A DNA stretch of 9,068 bases, from NCBI GenBank assembly GCA_002314935.1, contig DCHW01000055.1, positions 1-9,068 of the forward strand. The letters run 5' to 3'. How positions within the stretch are numbered: the stretch's first letter is position 1; every line of letters begins with the position of its first letter. The DNA comes from Clostridiales bacterium UBA1742 (GTDB lineage: Bacteria; Bacillota; Clostridia; TANB77; CAG-508). The position numbers and the translations under genes were made by a program. Below are positions 1 to 6,935 of the stretch, one piece after another. The notes below the pieces were generated by a model. That model worked only from the letters and a program-made list of their open reading frames with translations, was not told where the DNA came from and did no database searches.

Positions 1-50
1 ACATCATTGACTAACCTACATATTTATTATGCGTTTTATATATATTGTTA

Positions 51-79
51 TTTACAAGTTTTGAAATCTGTTATATAAT
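51..79 (+). promoter_or_regulatory. Sigma-A-type promoter for lysS
   Basis: A -35 box TTTACA (51-56) and a perfect -10 box TATAAT (74-79) are separated by exactly 17 nt, the optimal sigma-A spacing. Transcription would start near 86-87, giving a leader of about 26 nt before the preferred lysS start. The nearer TTGAAA at 61-66 lies only 7 nt from the -10 and cannot be the -35. The short leader leaves no room for a T-box. The remaining upstream bases (1-50) show no gene end or clear element. Confidence 0.75.
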
Positions 80-95
80 ATGTGAGTAAAAAAAT

Positions 96-103
96 AAAGG
101 GAG
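96..103 (+). promoter_or_regulatory. Shine-Dalgarno that decides the lysS start
   Basis: AAAGGGAG ends at 103, directly against an upstream in-frame ATG at 104, which would leave zero spacing. The second in-frame ATG at 113 has a 9-nt spacer and opens a protein beginning MAEN. This favours 113 as the true start and removes three residues (MLY) from the longest reading frame. Confidence 0.75.
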
Positions 104-112
104 ATGTTATAT

Positions 113-1609
113 ATGGCAGAAAATTTAGAAAATAATCAAGAACAGTTAGATGAAAATCATTTAATTGCAATTAGAAAAGAAAAGTTAAAAGAGTTACAAA
201 AAATGGGAAAAAATCCATTTGAAGTAACAAAATATGATAGAAAAGAATTTAGTAAGCAAATAAAAGATAACTATGATGAATTCGATGGAAAAGATGTTTC
301 TGTTGCAGGAAGAATTATGGCAAAAAGAATTATGGGTAAGGCATCTTTTTGTACTATTCAAGATGCAACAGGAAAAATACAAAGTTATATTAGTATAAAT
401 GATTTAGGTGAAGAAAGCTATTCGTTATTTAAAACTTATGATATTGGCGATATTATCGGAATAAAAGGTTTTGTATTTAAAACAAGAACAGAAGAAATAT
501 CTGTACATGCAAAAGAAGTAGTGTTGCTTTCAAAATCTTTAAGACCACTTCCAGAAAAATTTCATGGATTAACAGATATAGAAGAAAGATATAGAAGAAG
601 ATATGTTGATTTAATAATGAACGAAGAATCTAAAAGAGTTGCTTTTTTACGTCCTAAAATTATTAGATGTATTCAAAATTTCATGGATGGAGAAGGGTTT
701 ACAGAAGTAGAAACCCCAGTACTAACAACACTTTTAACTGGTGCATCAGCAAGACCTTTTGTTACACATCATAATGCTCAAAATTTAGATATGTATTTAC
801 GTATTGCTCTAGAATTACCTTTAAAAAGATTACTTGTAGGTGGAATGGAAGCTGTATATGAAATAGGTAGAGTTTTTAGAAACGAAGGAATGGATCAAAA
901 ACACAATCCAGAATTTACCTTGATGGAAGCATATCTAGCATATTCTAATTTAGAAGGAATGATGGAATTAACTGAAAAAATGTTCCAAAAAATTGCAAAA
1001 GATGTAACAGGAAAAATGGTATATAACTGGTGTGGAAATGAAATAAATCTTGAAGGACCATGGAAAAGAATTAGCATGACAGATGCAATTAAAGAAAAAA
1101 CAGGAATAGATTTTAAGAAAATTTCAGATGTTAATGAATGTTTAAAATTGGCAGAAGAACATCATATTGAATTAGAAGATCATGAGAAAACATATGGACA
1201 TATAATAAATGCATTTTTTGAAAAATATGTTGAAGAAACATTAATTCAACCTACATTTTTATATGGACATCCAATAGAAATATCACCACTTACAAAGAAA
1301 AATCCAGAAGATCCAAGGTTTGTAGATAGATTTGAATTATTTATAGCAGGAAAAGAATTTGCAAATGCTTATACAGAATTAAATGATCCAATAGATCAAT
1401 TAGAAAGATTTGAAGAACAACTTAAAGAAAGAGAACTTGGAAATGATGAAGCAAATGACATTGATATGGACTTTATTGAAGCTCTTGAATATGGAATGCC
1501 ACCAGCTGGAGGTATAGGATATGGAATAGATAGACTATGTATGTTATTTACTGAAAGTGAGTCAATTAGAGATGTTATTTTATTTCCAACCATGAAACCT
1601 TTAAACTAA
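113..1609 (+). CDS. lysS: Lysyl-tRNA synthetase, class II
   Basis: Cytosolic enzyme that activates lysine with ATP and charges tRNA-Lys. From the ATG at 113 it is 498 aa, the usual length of bacterial LysRS. An N-terminal helix (about 1-40) leads into the OB-fold anticodon-binding domain (about 60-145, with VSVAGRIMAKR and FCTIQDATGKIQ). The class II catalytic domain follows: motif 1 around 180-204 (GEGFTEVETPVL), motif 2 at about 255-274 (FRNEGMDQKHNPEF) and motif 3 at about 467-475 (GIGYGIDRL). The ARPFVTHHNA segment is specific to LysRS within class IIb. Two positions differ from the commonest bacterial form: LTGASARPF where GGAxARPF is usual, and ELPLKR where ELYLKR is usual. These look like clade variants, since all catalytic signatures are present. 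It has its own promoter, and a stem-loop follows the stop codon. The start was chosen on Shine-Dalgarno spacing. Confidence 0.98.
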   Translation: MAENLENNQEQLDENHLIAIRKEKLKELQKMGKNPFEVTKYDRKEFSKQIKDNYDEFDGKDVSVAGRIMAKRIMGKASFCTIQDATGKIQSYISINDLGEESYSLFKTYDIGDIIGIKGFVFKTRTEEISVHAKEVVLLSKSLRPLPEKFHGLTDIEERYRRRYVDLIMNEESKRVAFLRPKIIRCIQNFMDGEGFTEVETPVLTTLLTGASARPFVTHHNAQNLDMYLRIALELPLKRLLVGGMEAVYEIGRVFRNEGMDQKHNPEFTLMEAYLAYSNLEGMMELTEKMFQKIAKDVTGKMVYNWCGNEINLEGPWKRISMTDAIKEKTGIDFKKISDVNECLKLAEEHHIELEDHEKTYGHIINAFFEKYVEETLIQPTFLYGHPIEISPLTKKNPEDPRFVDRFELFIAGKEFANAYTELNDPIDQLERFEEQLKERELGNDEANDIDMDFIEALEYGMPPAGGIGYGIDRLCMLFTESESIRDVILFPTMKPLN

Positions 1610-1621
1610 TTTAATACTTTT

Positions 1622-1662
1622 TACTTAATGCTAAATAATTTTTAATTATCTAGCATTAAGTA
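1622..1662. other. Long stem-loop between lysS and mtaD
   Basis: A perfect 12-bp outer stem (1622-1633 with 1651-1662) is followed by one mismatch (A1634/C1650). Inside it is a 6-bp inner stem (1635-1640 with 1644-1649) closed by a TTT triloop. The total is 18 bp in 41 nt. No T-run follows on the + strand, and none precedes it that would serve the - strand, so it does not fit a textbook intrinsic terminator. It may be a 3'-end stabiliser, an RNase processing site, or a weak terminator that lets lysS transcripts continue into mtaD. The structure is seen in the sequence; the function is inferred. Confidence 0.6.
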
Positions 1663-1691
1663 TTATAGAAATAATAATAAAAAGGAGTTTT

Positions 1692-2969
1692 ATGATTAAG
1701 GTAATAAAAAATGGTACTGTAATTACCATGGATAATAAAAGAGAAAAAAAATTTGAAAAATTAGATATTGTTATAAAAGATAATATAATTAGTGGAATAG
1801 AAAATAATTATAAAGGCGAATATGATGAAATTATAGATGCAACTGGAAAAATTGTAATGCCTGGTTTGATTAACTGCCATGCACACTTAGGAATGAGTAT
1901 ATTTAGAGCAACAAATGATAATTTGGATTTGAACACATGGTTAAACGATAAAATTTGGCCAATAGAAGACAAAATGACTGATGAAGATATTTATTATACA
2001 ACACTTCTTTCATGTATTGAAATGATAAAAACAGGAACAACAACAAGTAATGATATGTATATGGGAAGAAGCGGGATATTAAAAGCAATAAATGAAACAA
2101 AAGTAAGACTTATGATTGCTGGAACATGTATAGGCGAATATAAAAAAGAAGTTTTTGATAATTATGAGGAATTTTATTTAAATAATAAAAATAATGAAAT
2201 GTTATCTTTTTCAATAGCACCTCATGGATTATATACATGTTCTAAAGAATTAATGATGGAATGTAAAAAATTTGCTGATAAATATAATATACCAATTCAT
2301 ACACATTTTTGTGAAAATGAATCAGAAGTTAAAACAATTAAAGATACTTATAACACAACACCTATTAATGCATTAAATGATTTGAAACTATTAGAAAACA
2401 AATTAATATTAGCACATTGTACGTTCATAGAAGAAGAGGATTTAAAATTATTAAAAGATAAAGATGTTTCTTTTGTACATAATCCAGTTTCTAATTTGAA
2501 TTTAGGATGTGGAGTAGCAGATGTAATTACATATAGAAAAAATGGAGTTAATGTTTGTTTAGGAACTGATGGACAGGGGTCAGGAAACAATATGAATATG
2601 TTTTATCATATGTCTTTTGTTGATTTTTTACAAAAAGGAAAATATAAAGATCCTACCGTTTTTTCAAGTTATGAAACCTTAGAGATGGCAACAATAAATG
2701 GTGCAAAAGCTCTTGGATTAGAAAAAGAAATTGGTTCAATAGAAGTAGGAAAAAAAGCAGATATTATAATATTGGATTTATCTAATACAGAAATATATCC
2801 TACACCAGATTTAATTACACAAGTTACACATAATGTTGAATCTAATAATATAGATACAACAATTATTGATGGTAATGTATTAATGAAAAACCATAAATTA
2901 TTAATAGATACTGACGAAGAAGAATTAAAGAAAAAAATTGATAGTATTATTTTTAATTTAATAAAATAG
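1692..2969 (+). CDS. mtaD: MTA/SAH deaminase-type amidohydrolase
   Basis: Metal-dependent amidohydrolase of 425 aa in the TRZ/ATZ/MtaD branch of the superfamily. Members deaminate 5'-methylthioadenosine and S-adenosylhomocysteine to the inosine forms, which helps recycle SAM by-products. The visible active-site set is complete: H63 and H65 (NCHAHLG) as metal ligands, H178 (APHGLYT), metal ligand H205 with catalytic E208 (HTHFCE), H242 (LAHCTF) and metal ligand D293 (LGTDGQGSGNN). The N-terminal part (about 1-58) and C-terminal part (about 345-425, with GSIEVGKKADIIILD) form the composite beta-sandwich typical of the family. AAAGGAG at 1681-1687 supports the start. The gene begins a close-packed group with the M50 protease 20 nt downstream. 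Relatives act on guanine, cytosine, chlorohydrolase or other amino-purine substrates, so the exact substrate is inferred from overall resemblance. Confidence 0.85.
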   Translation: MIKVIKNGTVITMDNKREKKFEKLDIVIKDNIISGIENNYKGEYDEIIDATGKIVMPGLINCHAHLGMSIFRATNDNLDLNTWLNDKIWPIEDKMTDEDIYYTTLLSCIEMIKTGTTTSNDMYMGRSGILKAINETKVRLMIAGTCIGEYKKEVFDNYEEFYLNNKNNEMLSFSIAPHGLYTCSKELMMECKKFADKYNIPIHTHFCENESEVKTIKDTYNTTPINALNDLKLLENKLILAHCTFIEEEDLKLLKDKDVSFVHNPVSNLNLGCGVADVITYRKNGVNVCLGTDGQGSGNNMNMFYHMSFVDFLQKGKYKDPTVFSSYETLEMATINGAKALGLEKEIGSIEVGKKADIIILDLSNTEIYPTPDLITQVTHNVESNNIDTTIIDGNVLMKNHKLLIDTDEEELKKKIDSIIFNLIK

Positions 2970-2978
2970 TAAAATGTT

Positions 2979-2984
2979 AGGAGA
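2979..2984 (+). promoter_or_regulatory. Shine-Dalgarno for the M50 protease
   Basis: AGGAGA lies 5 nt upstream of the ATG at 2990. The frame can be extended one codon to a TTG at 2987, but that would leave only 2 nt of spacing. The ATG is therefore the better start. Confidence 0.75.
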
Positions 2985-2989
2985 TTTTG

Positions 2990-3718
2990 ATGTTTGATTT
3001 TCAATTTGATAAAAAAAATATAATAATTGTGTTATGCATTGTTGCAGCATTGTGGTTATTTACTAGTGGCACAACTACAATATTAGGAATTGTTTTAACG
3101 ATACCTGCTGTTTTAATAGCATTAACATTTCATGAATATGCGCATGCTTGGACAGCTGTAAAACTTGGAGATGATACTCCTAAATATCAAGAAAGATTGA
3201 ACCTTAATCCTTTAAGTCATATTGATCCATTGGGATTAGTATGCTTGATTGTGGCTGGGTTTGGATGGGGAAAACCAGTACAAATAAATTCAAGAAACTT
3301 TAATGGAAAATATTCAGTGGCAAAGGCTGAAGCAATTGTTGCAGCAGCTGGGCCTATAATGAATTTTTCGTTGGCTTTTATATTTATGATAATTTATTAT
3401 GCAATATATAGAACAACAAGTATTATTGCAATAAATAGTGTTTGGCAATTGGCATTATATTATATTGTAATTTTAAATATTGGATTAGGAGTGTTTAATT
3501 TAATTCCAATACCACCATTAGATGGATCGAAAATATTAATGTATTTTTTACCATCAAACGGAAAACGATGGTTTTTAGAAAATGAAAGATATTTTTATAT
3601 TGGATTTTTGTTAATATGGATAACAGGTATTTCAAGTTTAATAATATCACCTATATTTCAATGGGTTTATAGTGGGTATGCAGCAATAGTTACAAAAATT
3701 TTTAGTTTGTTTATATAG
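2990..3718 (+). CDS. Site-2 protease family (peptidase M50) membrane metalloprotease
   Basis: Small polytopic membrane protein of 242 aa. It carries the zinc motif HEYAH (48-52: H48, E49, H52) inside an early hydrophobic segment, and the distal partner motif NLIPIPPLDG (170-179, with D178 as third zinc ligand). The internal GWGKPV (92-97) and AAGPIMN (119-125) signatures are also typical of compact M50 proteins related to SpoIVFB and YwhC. Hydrophobic stretches near 11-25, 31-47, 80-92, 113-140, 152-175 and 203-222 suggest five or six membrane segments. No PDZ domain is present, unlike RseP/RasP, and no CBS domain is visible. Such enzymes cut substrates within the membrane, for example pro-sigma or anti-sigma factors; nothing here identifies the substrate. 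The stop codon overlaps the Shine-Dalgarno of tsaD, which suggests co-transcription and perhaps translational coupling. Confidence 0.9.
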   Translation: MFDFQFDKKNIIIVLCIVAALWLFTSGTTTILGIVLTIPAVLIALTFHEYAHAWTAVKLGDDTPKYQERLNLNPLSHIDPLGLVCLIVAGFGWGKPVQINSRNFNGKYSVAKAEAIVAAAGPIMNFSLAFIFMIIYYAIYRTTSIIAINSVWQLALYYIVILNIGLGVFNLIPIPPLDGSKILMYFLPSNGKRWFLENERYFYIGFLLIWITGISSLIISPIFQWVYSGYAAIVTKIFSLFI

Positions 3719-3721
3719 GAG
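3717..3721 (+). promoter_or_regulatory. tsaD Shine-Dalgarno overlapping the upstream stop
   Basis: AGGAG at 3717-3721 shares its first two bases with the TAG stop of the M50 protease and sits 5 nt before the tsaD ATG. Ribosomes finishing the protease end exactly on this site, so the two genes could be translationally coupled. Confidence 0.75.
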
Positions 3722-3726
3722 AAATA

Positions 3727-4716
3727 ATGAAAAAAGATATATTAATTTTAGGAATAGAATCTAGCTGTGATGAAACTTCTGCTTCTGTTGTAAAAAATGG
3801 AAGGGAAGTTCTTTCTAATGTTATAAATTCTCAAATAGATATACATACATTGTATGGTGGAGTTGTACCAGAAATTGCATCAAGATGCCATACAGAAGTA
3901 ATAAATCAAGTGGTAAAAGAAGCTCTAAAGCAAGCCCAAATTACTATAGAAGAAATTGACGCAATTGCTTGTACTTATGGTCCAGGATTGGTAGGAGCAT
4001 TATTAGTTGGAGTTTCATATGCAAAAGGTTTAGCATTTGCAACAGGAAAGCCATTAATTGGTGTAAACCATATTCAAGGACATATAGCTGCTAATTACAT
4101 AACTCACAAAGATTTAGAACCTAATTTTCTTTGCGTTATGATGTCAGGTGGTAATACGGCGATAATTAATGTTAAAGATTATAACAAATGTGAAATATTA
4201 GGAAAAACAAGAGATGATGCAATAGGAGAAGCTTTTGATAAAGTAGCAAGAGTAGTAGGTCTAGGATATCCTGGAGGACCAAAAGTAGATGCTTTAGCAA
4301 AACAGGGAGTTCCAAATATAGAATTTCCAAAACCACATTTAGAAAATTTGGATTTTAGTTTTAGTGGCATAAAAACAGCTGTTATTAATTTAAATCATAA
4401 AGATCCAAATATAAATAAGGCGGATTTATGTGCAAGTTTTCAAAAAAATGTTACAGATGTTTTGGTGGAAAATACTTTAAAAGCAATTAAACAAACAAAC
4501 TGTAAAAAAGTAGTTTTAGCAGGAGGAGTTTCTGCAAATAGCTATATAAGAAATGCGTTTTTAAATTTAGAAAAAGAAGGAATAACAGTATTTATGCCAG
4601 ACATTAAATTATGTACAGATAATGCTGCAATGATTGCTTCAAGTGGGTATTATAGCTATTTAGATAATAACTTTGCAGATTTTACATTAAATGCTGTACC
4701 AAATTTAAAATTATAA
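3727..4716 (+). CDS. tsaD: tRNA N6-adenosine threonylcarbamoyltransferase TsaD
   Basis: TsaD/Kae1/Qri7 family protein of 329 aa, close to the usual length of about 335-340. It transfers the threonylcarbamoyl group from TC-AMP to A37 of ANN-decoding tRNAs (t6A), working with TsaB and TsaE in the cytosol. The ASKHA-fold signatures are all present: LGIESSCDETS (8-18), GGVVPEIASRCH (44-55), the metal-binding HIQGH with H115 and H119, SGGNT (140-144), the GLGYPGGPKVD loop (178-188), SFSGIKTA (211-218), AGGVSAN (265-271) and metal ligand D298 in CTDNAAMIA. Older annotation as a glycoprotease (gcp) is superseded. TsaB and TsaE are not next to it in this window. It sits between the M50 protease (8-nt gap) and the phosphoesterase (21-nt gap), probably in one transcript. 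Confidence 0.97.
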   Translation: MKKDILILGIESSCDETSASVVKNGREVLSNVINSQIDIHTLYGGVVPEIASRCHTEVINQVVKEALKQAQITIEEIDAIACTYGPGLVGALLVGVSYAKGLAFATGKPLIGVNHIQGHIAANYITHKDLEPNFLCVMMSGGNTAIINVKDYNKCEILGKTRDDAIGEAFDKVARVVGLGYPGGPKVDALAKQGVPNIEFPKPHLENLDFSFSGIKTAVINLNHKDPNINKADLCASFQKNVTDVLVENTLKAIKQTNCKKVVLAGGVSANSYIRNAFLNLEKEGITVFMPDIKLCTDNAAMIASSGYYSYLDNNFADFTLNAVPNLKL

Positions 4717-4737
4717 AAAGAAGGGAGAATAATATTT

Positions 4738-5421
4738 ATGTCAGTATATGCAATTTCTGATTTGCATTTATCTTTTGATGATAATAAACCGATGGATGTT
4801 TTTGGATCTAATTGGGAAAAACATTATGAAAAAATTAAAGAATTTTGGATTAATAATATTACTGAAACTGATATAGTATTACTTCCGGGAGATTTTTCTT
4901 GGGCAATGTATTTAGAAGATACGTATAAAGATTTTGAATATTTAAATAATTTACCTGGTAAAAAAATATTATTAAAAGGAAATCATGATTATTGGTGGTC
5001 TACATTAACTAAAATGAGAAAGTATTTAGAGAAAAACAATTTTAAAAATATAGATTTTTTGCAAAATAATAGTTATGAATATGAAGATAAAATTATAGTT
5101 GGAACAAGAGGCTGGGGAGAAAATAATACAAGTGAAGATAAAAAAATTATAAATAGAGAATTAATAAGATTAGAAATGTCTATAAAAGATGGATTAAAAA
5201 AATATGGAGAAGAAAAAGAAATTATTGCTTGTATGCATTTCCCTCCTTTTATAGATAATAGATTTATCAATATTATGAATAAATATAAAATAAAAAAATG
5301 TATATATGGACATTTACATGGAATATCAGGGAATGATGCTAAAACTGGAAAAATAAATATTACAGAATATTATTTTGTAAGCTGTGATTGCATTAATTTT
5401 AAATTAAAATTAATTGATTAA
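4738..5421 (+). CDS. Calcineurin-like metallophosphoesterase
   Basis: Predicted cytosolic metallophosphoesterase of 227 aa with the full dinuclear metal signature in order: D8 and H10 (ISDLHLS), D52 (LLPGDFSWAM), N82-H83-D84 (KGNHDYWW), H167 (CMHFPP), and H192 and H194 (YGHLHG). The SWAM and NHDYWW surroundings resemble a conserved family of uncharacterised bacterial phosphohydrolases (COG1768-like from memory), rather than YfcE/MJ0936-type phosphodiesterases or DNA repair nucleases. The substrate is unknown. AAGGGAG at 4721-4727 supports the start. It is the last gene of the packed mtaD-M50-tsaD group. No convincing terminator follows it, but a new promoter lies about 55 nt past its stop codon. 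Confidence 0.88.
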   Translation: MSVYAISDLHLSFDDNKPMDVFGSNWEKHYEKIKEFWINNITETDIVLLPGDFSWAMYLEDTYKDFEYLNNLPGKKILLKGNHDYWWSTLTKMRKYLEKNNFKNIDFLQNNSYEYEDKIIVGTRGWGENNTSEDKKIINRELIRLEMSIKDGLKKYGEEKEIIACMHFPPFIDNRFINIMNKYKIKKCIYGHLHGISGNDAKTGKINITEYYFVSCDCINFKLKLID

Positions 5422-5475
5422 ATAAAACATATAACAGAAAAACATCTATATTATATAAAAACAGCAGTTTAGTAC

Positions 5476-5503
5476 TTGAAATATAGAAAAAATATGGTAT
5501 AAT
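5476..5503 (+). promoter_or_regulatory. Extended -10 promoter for tig
   Basis: TTGAAA (5476-5481) and TATAAT (5498-5503) are separated by 16 nt, with TGG immediately before the -10 forming a perfect extended -10 element. Transcription would start near 5510, giving a leader of about 34 nt. This is the strongest promoter match in the window and marks the start of the chaperone/protease block. The 54 nt between the phosphoesterase stop and the -35 hold only weak A/T-only pairing and no clear terminator. Confidence 0.8.
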
Positions 5504-5543
5504 ATTAAAGTTGAATTTATAAAATCAAAGGAGAGAACAAAAA

Positions 5544-6827
5544 ATGAGTTTAAAAGTTGAAAAGACAGAAAATGCAAATGAAGTAAAATTAGAATTTAGT
5601 GTTGAAGCAGAAAAATTTGATAATGCAATTCAAACTGTATTTAATAAAAATGCTAAATATTTTAATATACCAGGATTTAGAAAAGGAAAAGCTCCATTTA
5701 AAATGGTTGAAAAAATATATGGAGATCAAATCTTTTACGAAGATGCTTTTAATGAAGTAGCAGGAGAAGCATATGAAAAAGAATTAACAGAAAATAATAT
5801 AGAAGCTGTTAGTAAACCACAAATAGATATAGTTCAAATGGAAAAAGGAAAAGATTTAATTTTTACAGCAATTGTTCAAACAAAACCAGAAGTAAAATTA
5901 GGAAAATATAAAGGTATACAAGTTAAAAAAATAGAGTATAATGTATCTGATGAAGATGTTGAACATGAATTAGGACATATGGCAGAAAAAAATGCAAGAA
6001 TAGTATCTGTTGAAGATAGAGCAGTTGAATCAGGAGATATTACTGTAATTGACTTCGAAGGTTTTGTTGATGGAAAAGCTTTTGAAGGTGGAAAAGCAGA
6101 AAATCATGAATTAACTATAGGAAGTAACACTTTTATACCTGGATTTGAAGATCAAATAATTGGAATGAAAATTGATGAAGAAAAAGATATAAATGTAAAA
6201 TTCCCAGAAGAATATTTTTCACCAGATTTATCTGGAAAAGATGCTACATTTAAAGTAAAATTACATGAAATTAAGAAAAAAGAAATGCCAGAAATAAATG
6301 ATGAATTAGCAAAAGATATCAGCGAATTTGATACAATTGAAGAATTAAAAAACAGTATTAGAGAAAAACAAGAAGAACAAAATAAATCAAGAGCAAAATA
6401 CGAAACAGAAGATGCAGTTATAGAAGCAGTTTGTAAAGAAACAGAAATTGATATACCATCTGGAATGATAGAAACAGAAATAGATAATATGGCAAAAGAT
6501 ATAGAAGCAAGACTTAGCTATCAAGGAATGAATTTAGAACAATACTTAAAAATGATGAACAAAACAATGGATGAATTTAGAAACGAATATAAAGAACAAG
6601 CTGAAAAATCAGTTAAATCAAGATTAGTATTAGAAGCAGTTGGAAAAACAGAAAGTATTGAAGCAAGTGAAGAAGAAGTATCTAGCAAAATAAAAGAAAT
6701 GGCTGAAAGTTATGGAAAAAAAGAAGAAGAAGTTAAAGACAATCCACAATTAATAAAATATGTTCAAAATAGTCTAAAAACAGAAAAAACAGTTAATTTC
6801 TTAGTAGAAAATGCAAAAATAAAATAA
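5544..6827 (+). CDS. tig: Trigger factor, ribosome-bound chaperone / PPIase
   Basis: Chaperone of 427 aa, the normal family length, that docks at the ribosome exit tunnel through L23 and shields nascent chains. The N-terminal ribosome-binding domain (about 1-145) carries the signature GFRKGKAP (44-51). An FKBP-type peptidyl-prolyl isomerase domain follows (about 155-245, with GDITVIDFEGFVDG and FIPGFEDQIIGM). The C-terminal helical arms (about 250-427) are rich in Glu and Lys and bind substrate. AAAGGAGAG upstream supports the start. The gene has its own promoter and a terminator-like hairpin just after its stop codon. It is followed by clpP and clpX, the classic Firmicute and proteobacterial order that couples folding and degradation. 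Confidence 0.98.
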   Translation: MSLKVEKTENANEVKLEFSVEAEKFDNAIQTVFNKNAKYFNIPGFRKGKAPFKMVEKIYGDQIFYEDAFNEVAGEAYEKELTENNIEAVSKPQIDIVQMEKGKDLIFTAIVQTKPEVKLGKYKGIQVKKIEYNVSDEDVEHELGHMAEKNARIVSVEDRAVESGDITVIDFEGFVDGKAFEGGKAENHELTIGSNTFIPGFEDQIIGMKIDEEKDINVKFPEEYFSPDLSGKDATFKVKLHEIKKKEMPEINDELAKDISEFDTIEELKNSIREKQEEQNKSRAKYETEDAVIEAVCKETEIDIPSGMIETEIDNMAKDIEARLSYQGMNLEQYLKMMNKTMDEFRNEYKEQAEKSVKSRLVLEAVGKTESIEASEEEVSSKIKEMAESYGKKEEEVKDNPQLIKYVQNSLKTEKTVNFLVENAKIK

Positions 6828-6837
6828 AAAATTAAGG

Positions 6838-6878
6838 AGGCAAATTTTTAAATATATATTGTATATAAAAATTTGCCT
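6838..6878. terminator. Terminator-like hairpin after tig
   Basis: A perfect 13-bp inverted repeat pairs 6838-6850 with 6866-6878. It has a GGC/GCC clamp at its base and a 15-nt A/T loop that can pair further. It begins 11 nt after the tig stop codon. On the + strand the bases after the GCC clamp are T-rich but interrupted (TTTATTATAT), so termination may be partial. The complement of the upstream flank is also moderately T-rich. The left arm contains the last three bases of an AGGAGG motif (6835-6840) that has no start codon at a usable distance. Confidence 0.65.
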
Positions 6879-6887
6879 TTATTATAT

Positions 6888-6914
6888 AAAAATGGTGGAC
6901 ATTTTTGCGTTCAC
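6888..6914 (+). promoter_or_regulatory. Two mutually exclusive hairpins upstream of clpP
   Basis: AAAAATG (6888-6894) pairs with CATTTTT (6900-6906) around a GTGGA loop. Alternatively GTGGAC (6895-6900) pairs with GTTCAC (6909-6914), with one G-U pair and an 8-nt loop. The two share bases and cannot form together. They end 7 nt before the clpP Shine-Dalgarno (6922-6928). Direct CtsR-type heptamer repeats or a CIRCE inverted repeat are not seen here. Whether the switch is real or chance in A/T-rich DNA cannot be told from one sequence. Confidence 0.3.
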
Positions 6915-6935
6915 ACAAAACAAGGAGGATAAAAG

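Noticed and set aside
104..112. Upstream ATG extending LysRS by three residues
   Set aside because: It abuts the Shine-Dalgarno with no spacing, while the ATG at 113 has a 9-nt spacer.
2987..2989. TTG start one codon before the M50 protease ATG
   Set aside because: An ATG follows immediately with better spacing from AGGAGA.
6859..6888. TTGTAT with TATATA 18 nt on, as a clpP promoter
   Set aside because: Both boxes are weak and fall within or beside the A/T-rich hairpin, where such matches are frequent by chance. A clpP promoter in this spacer is possible but I cannot place it.
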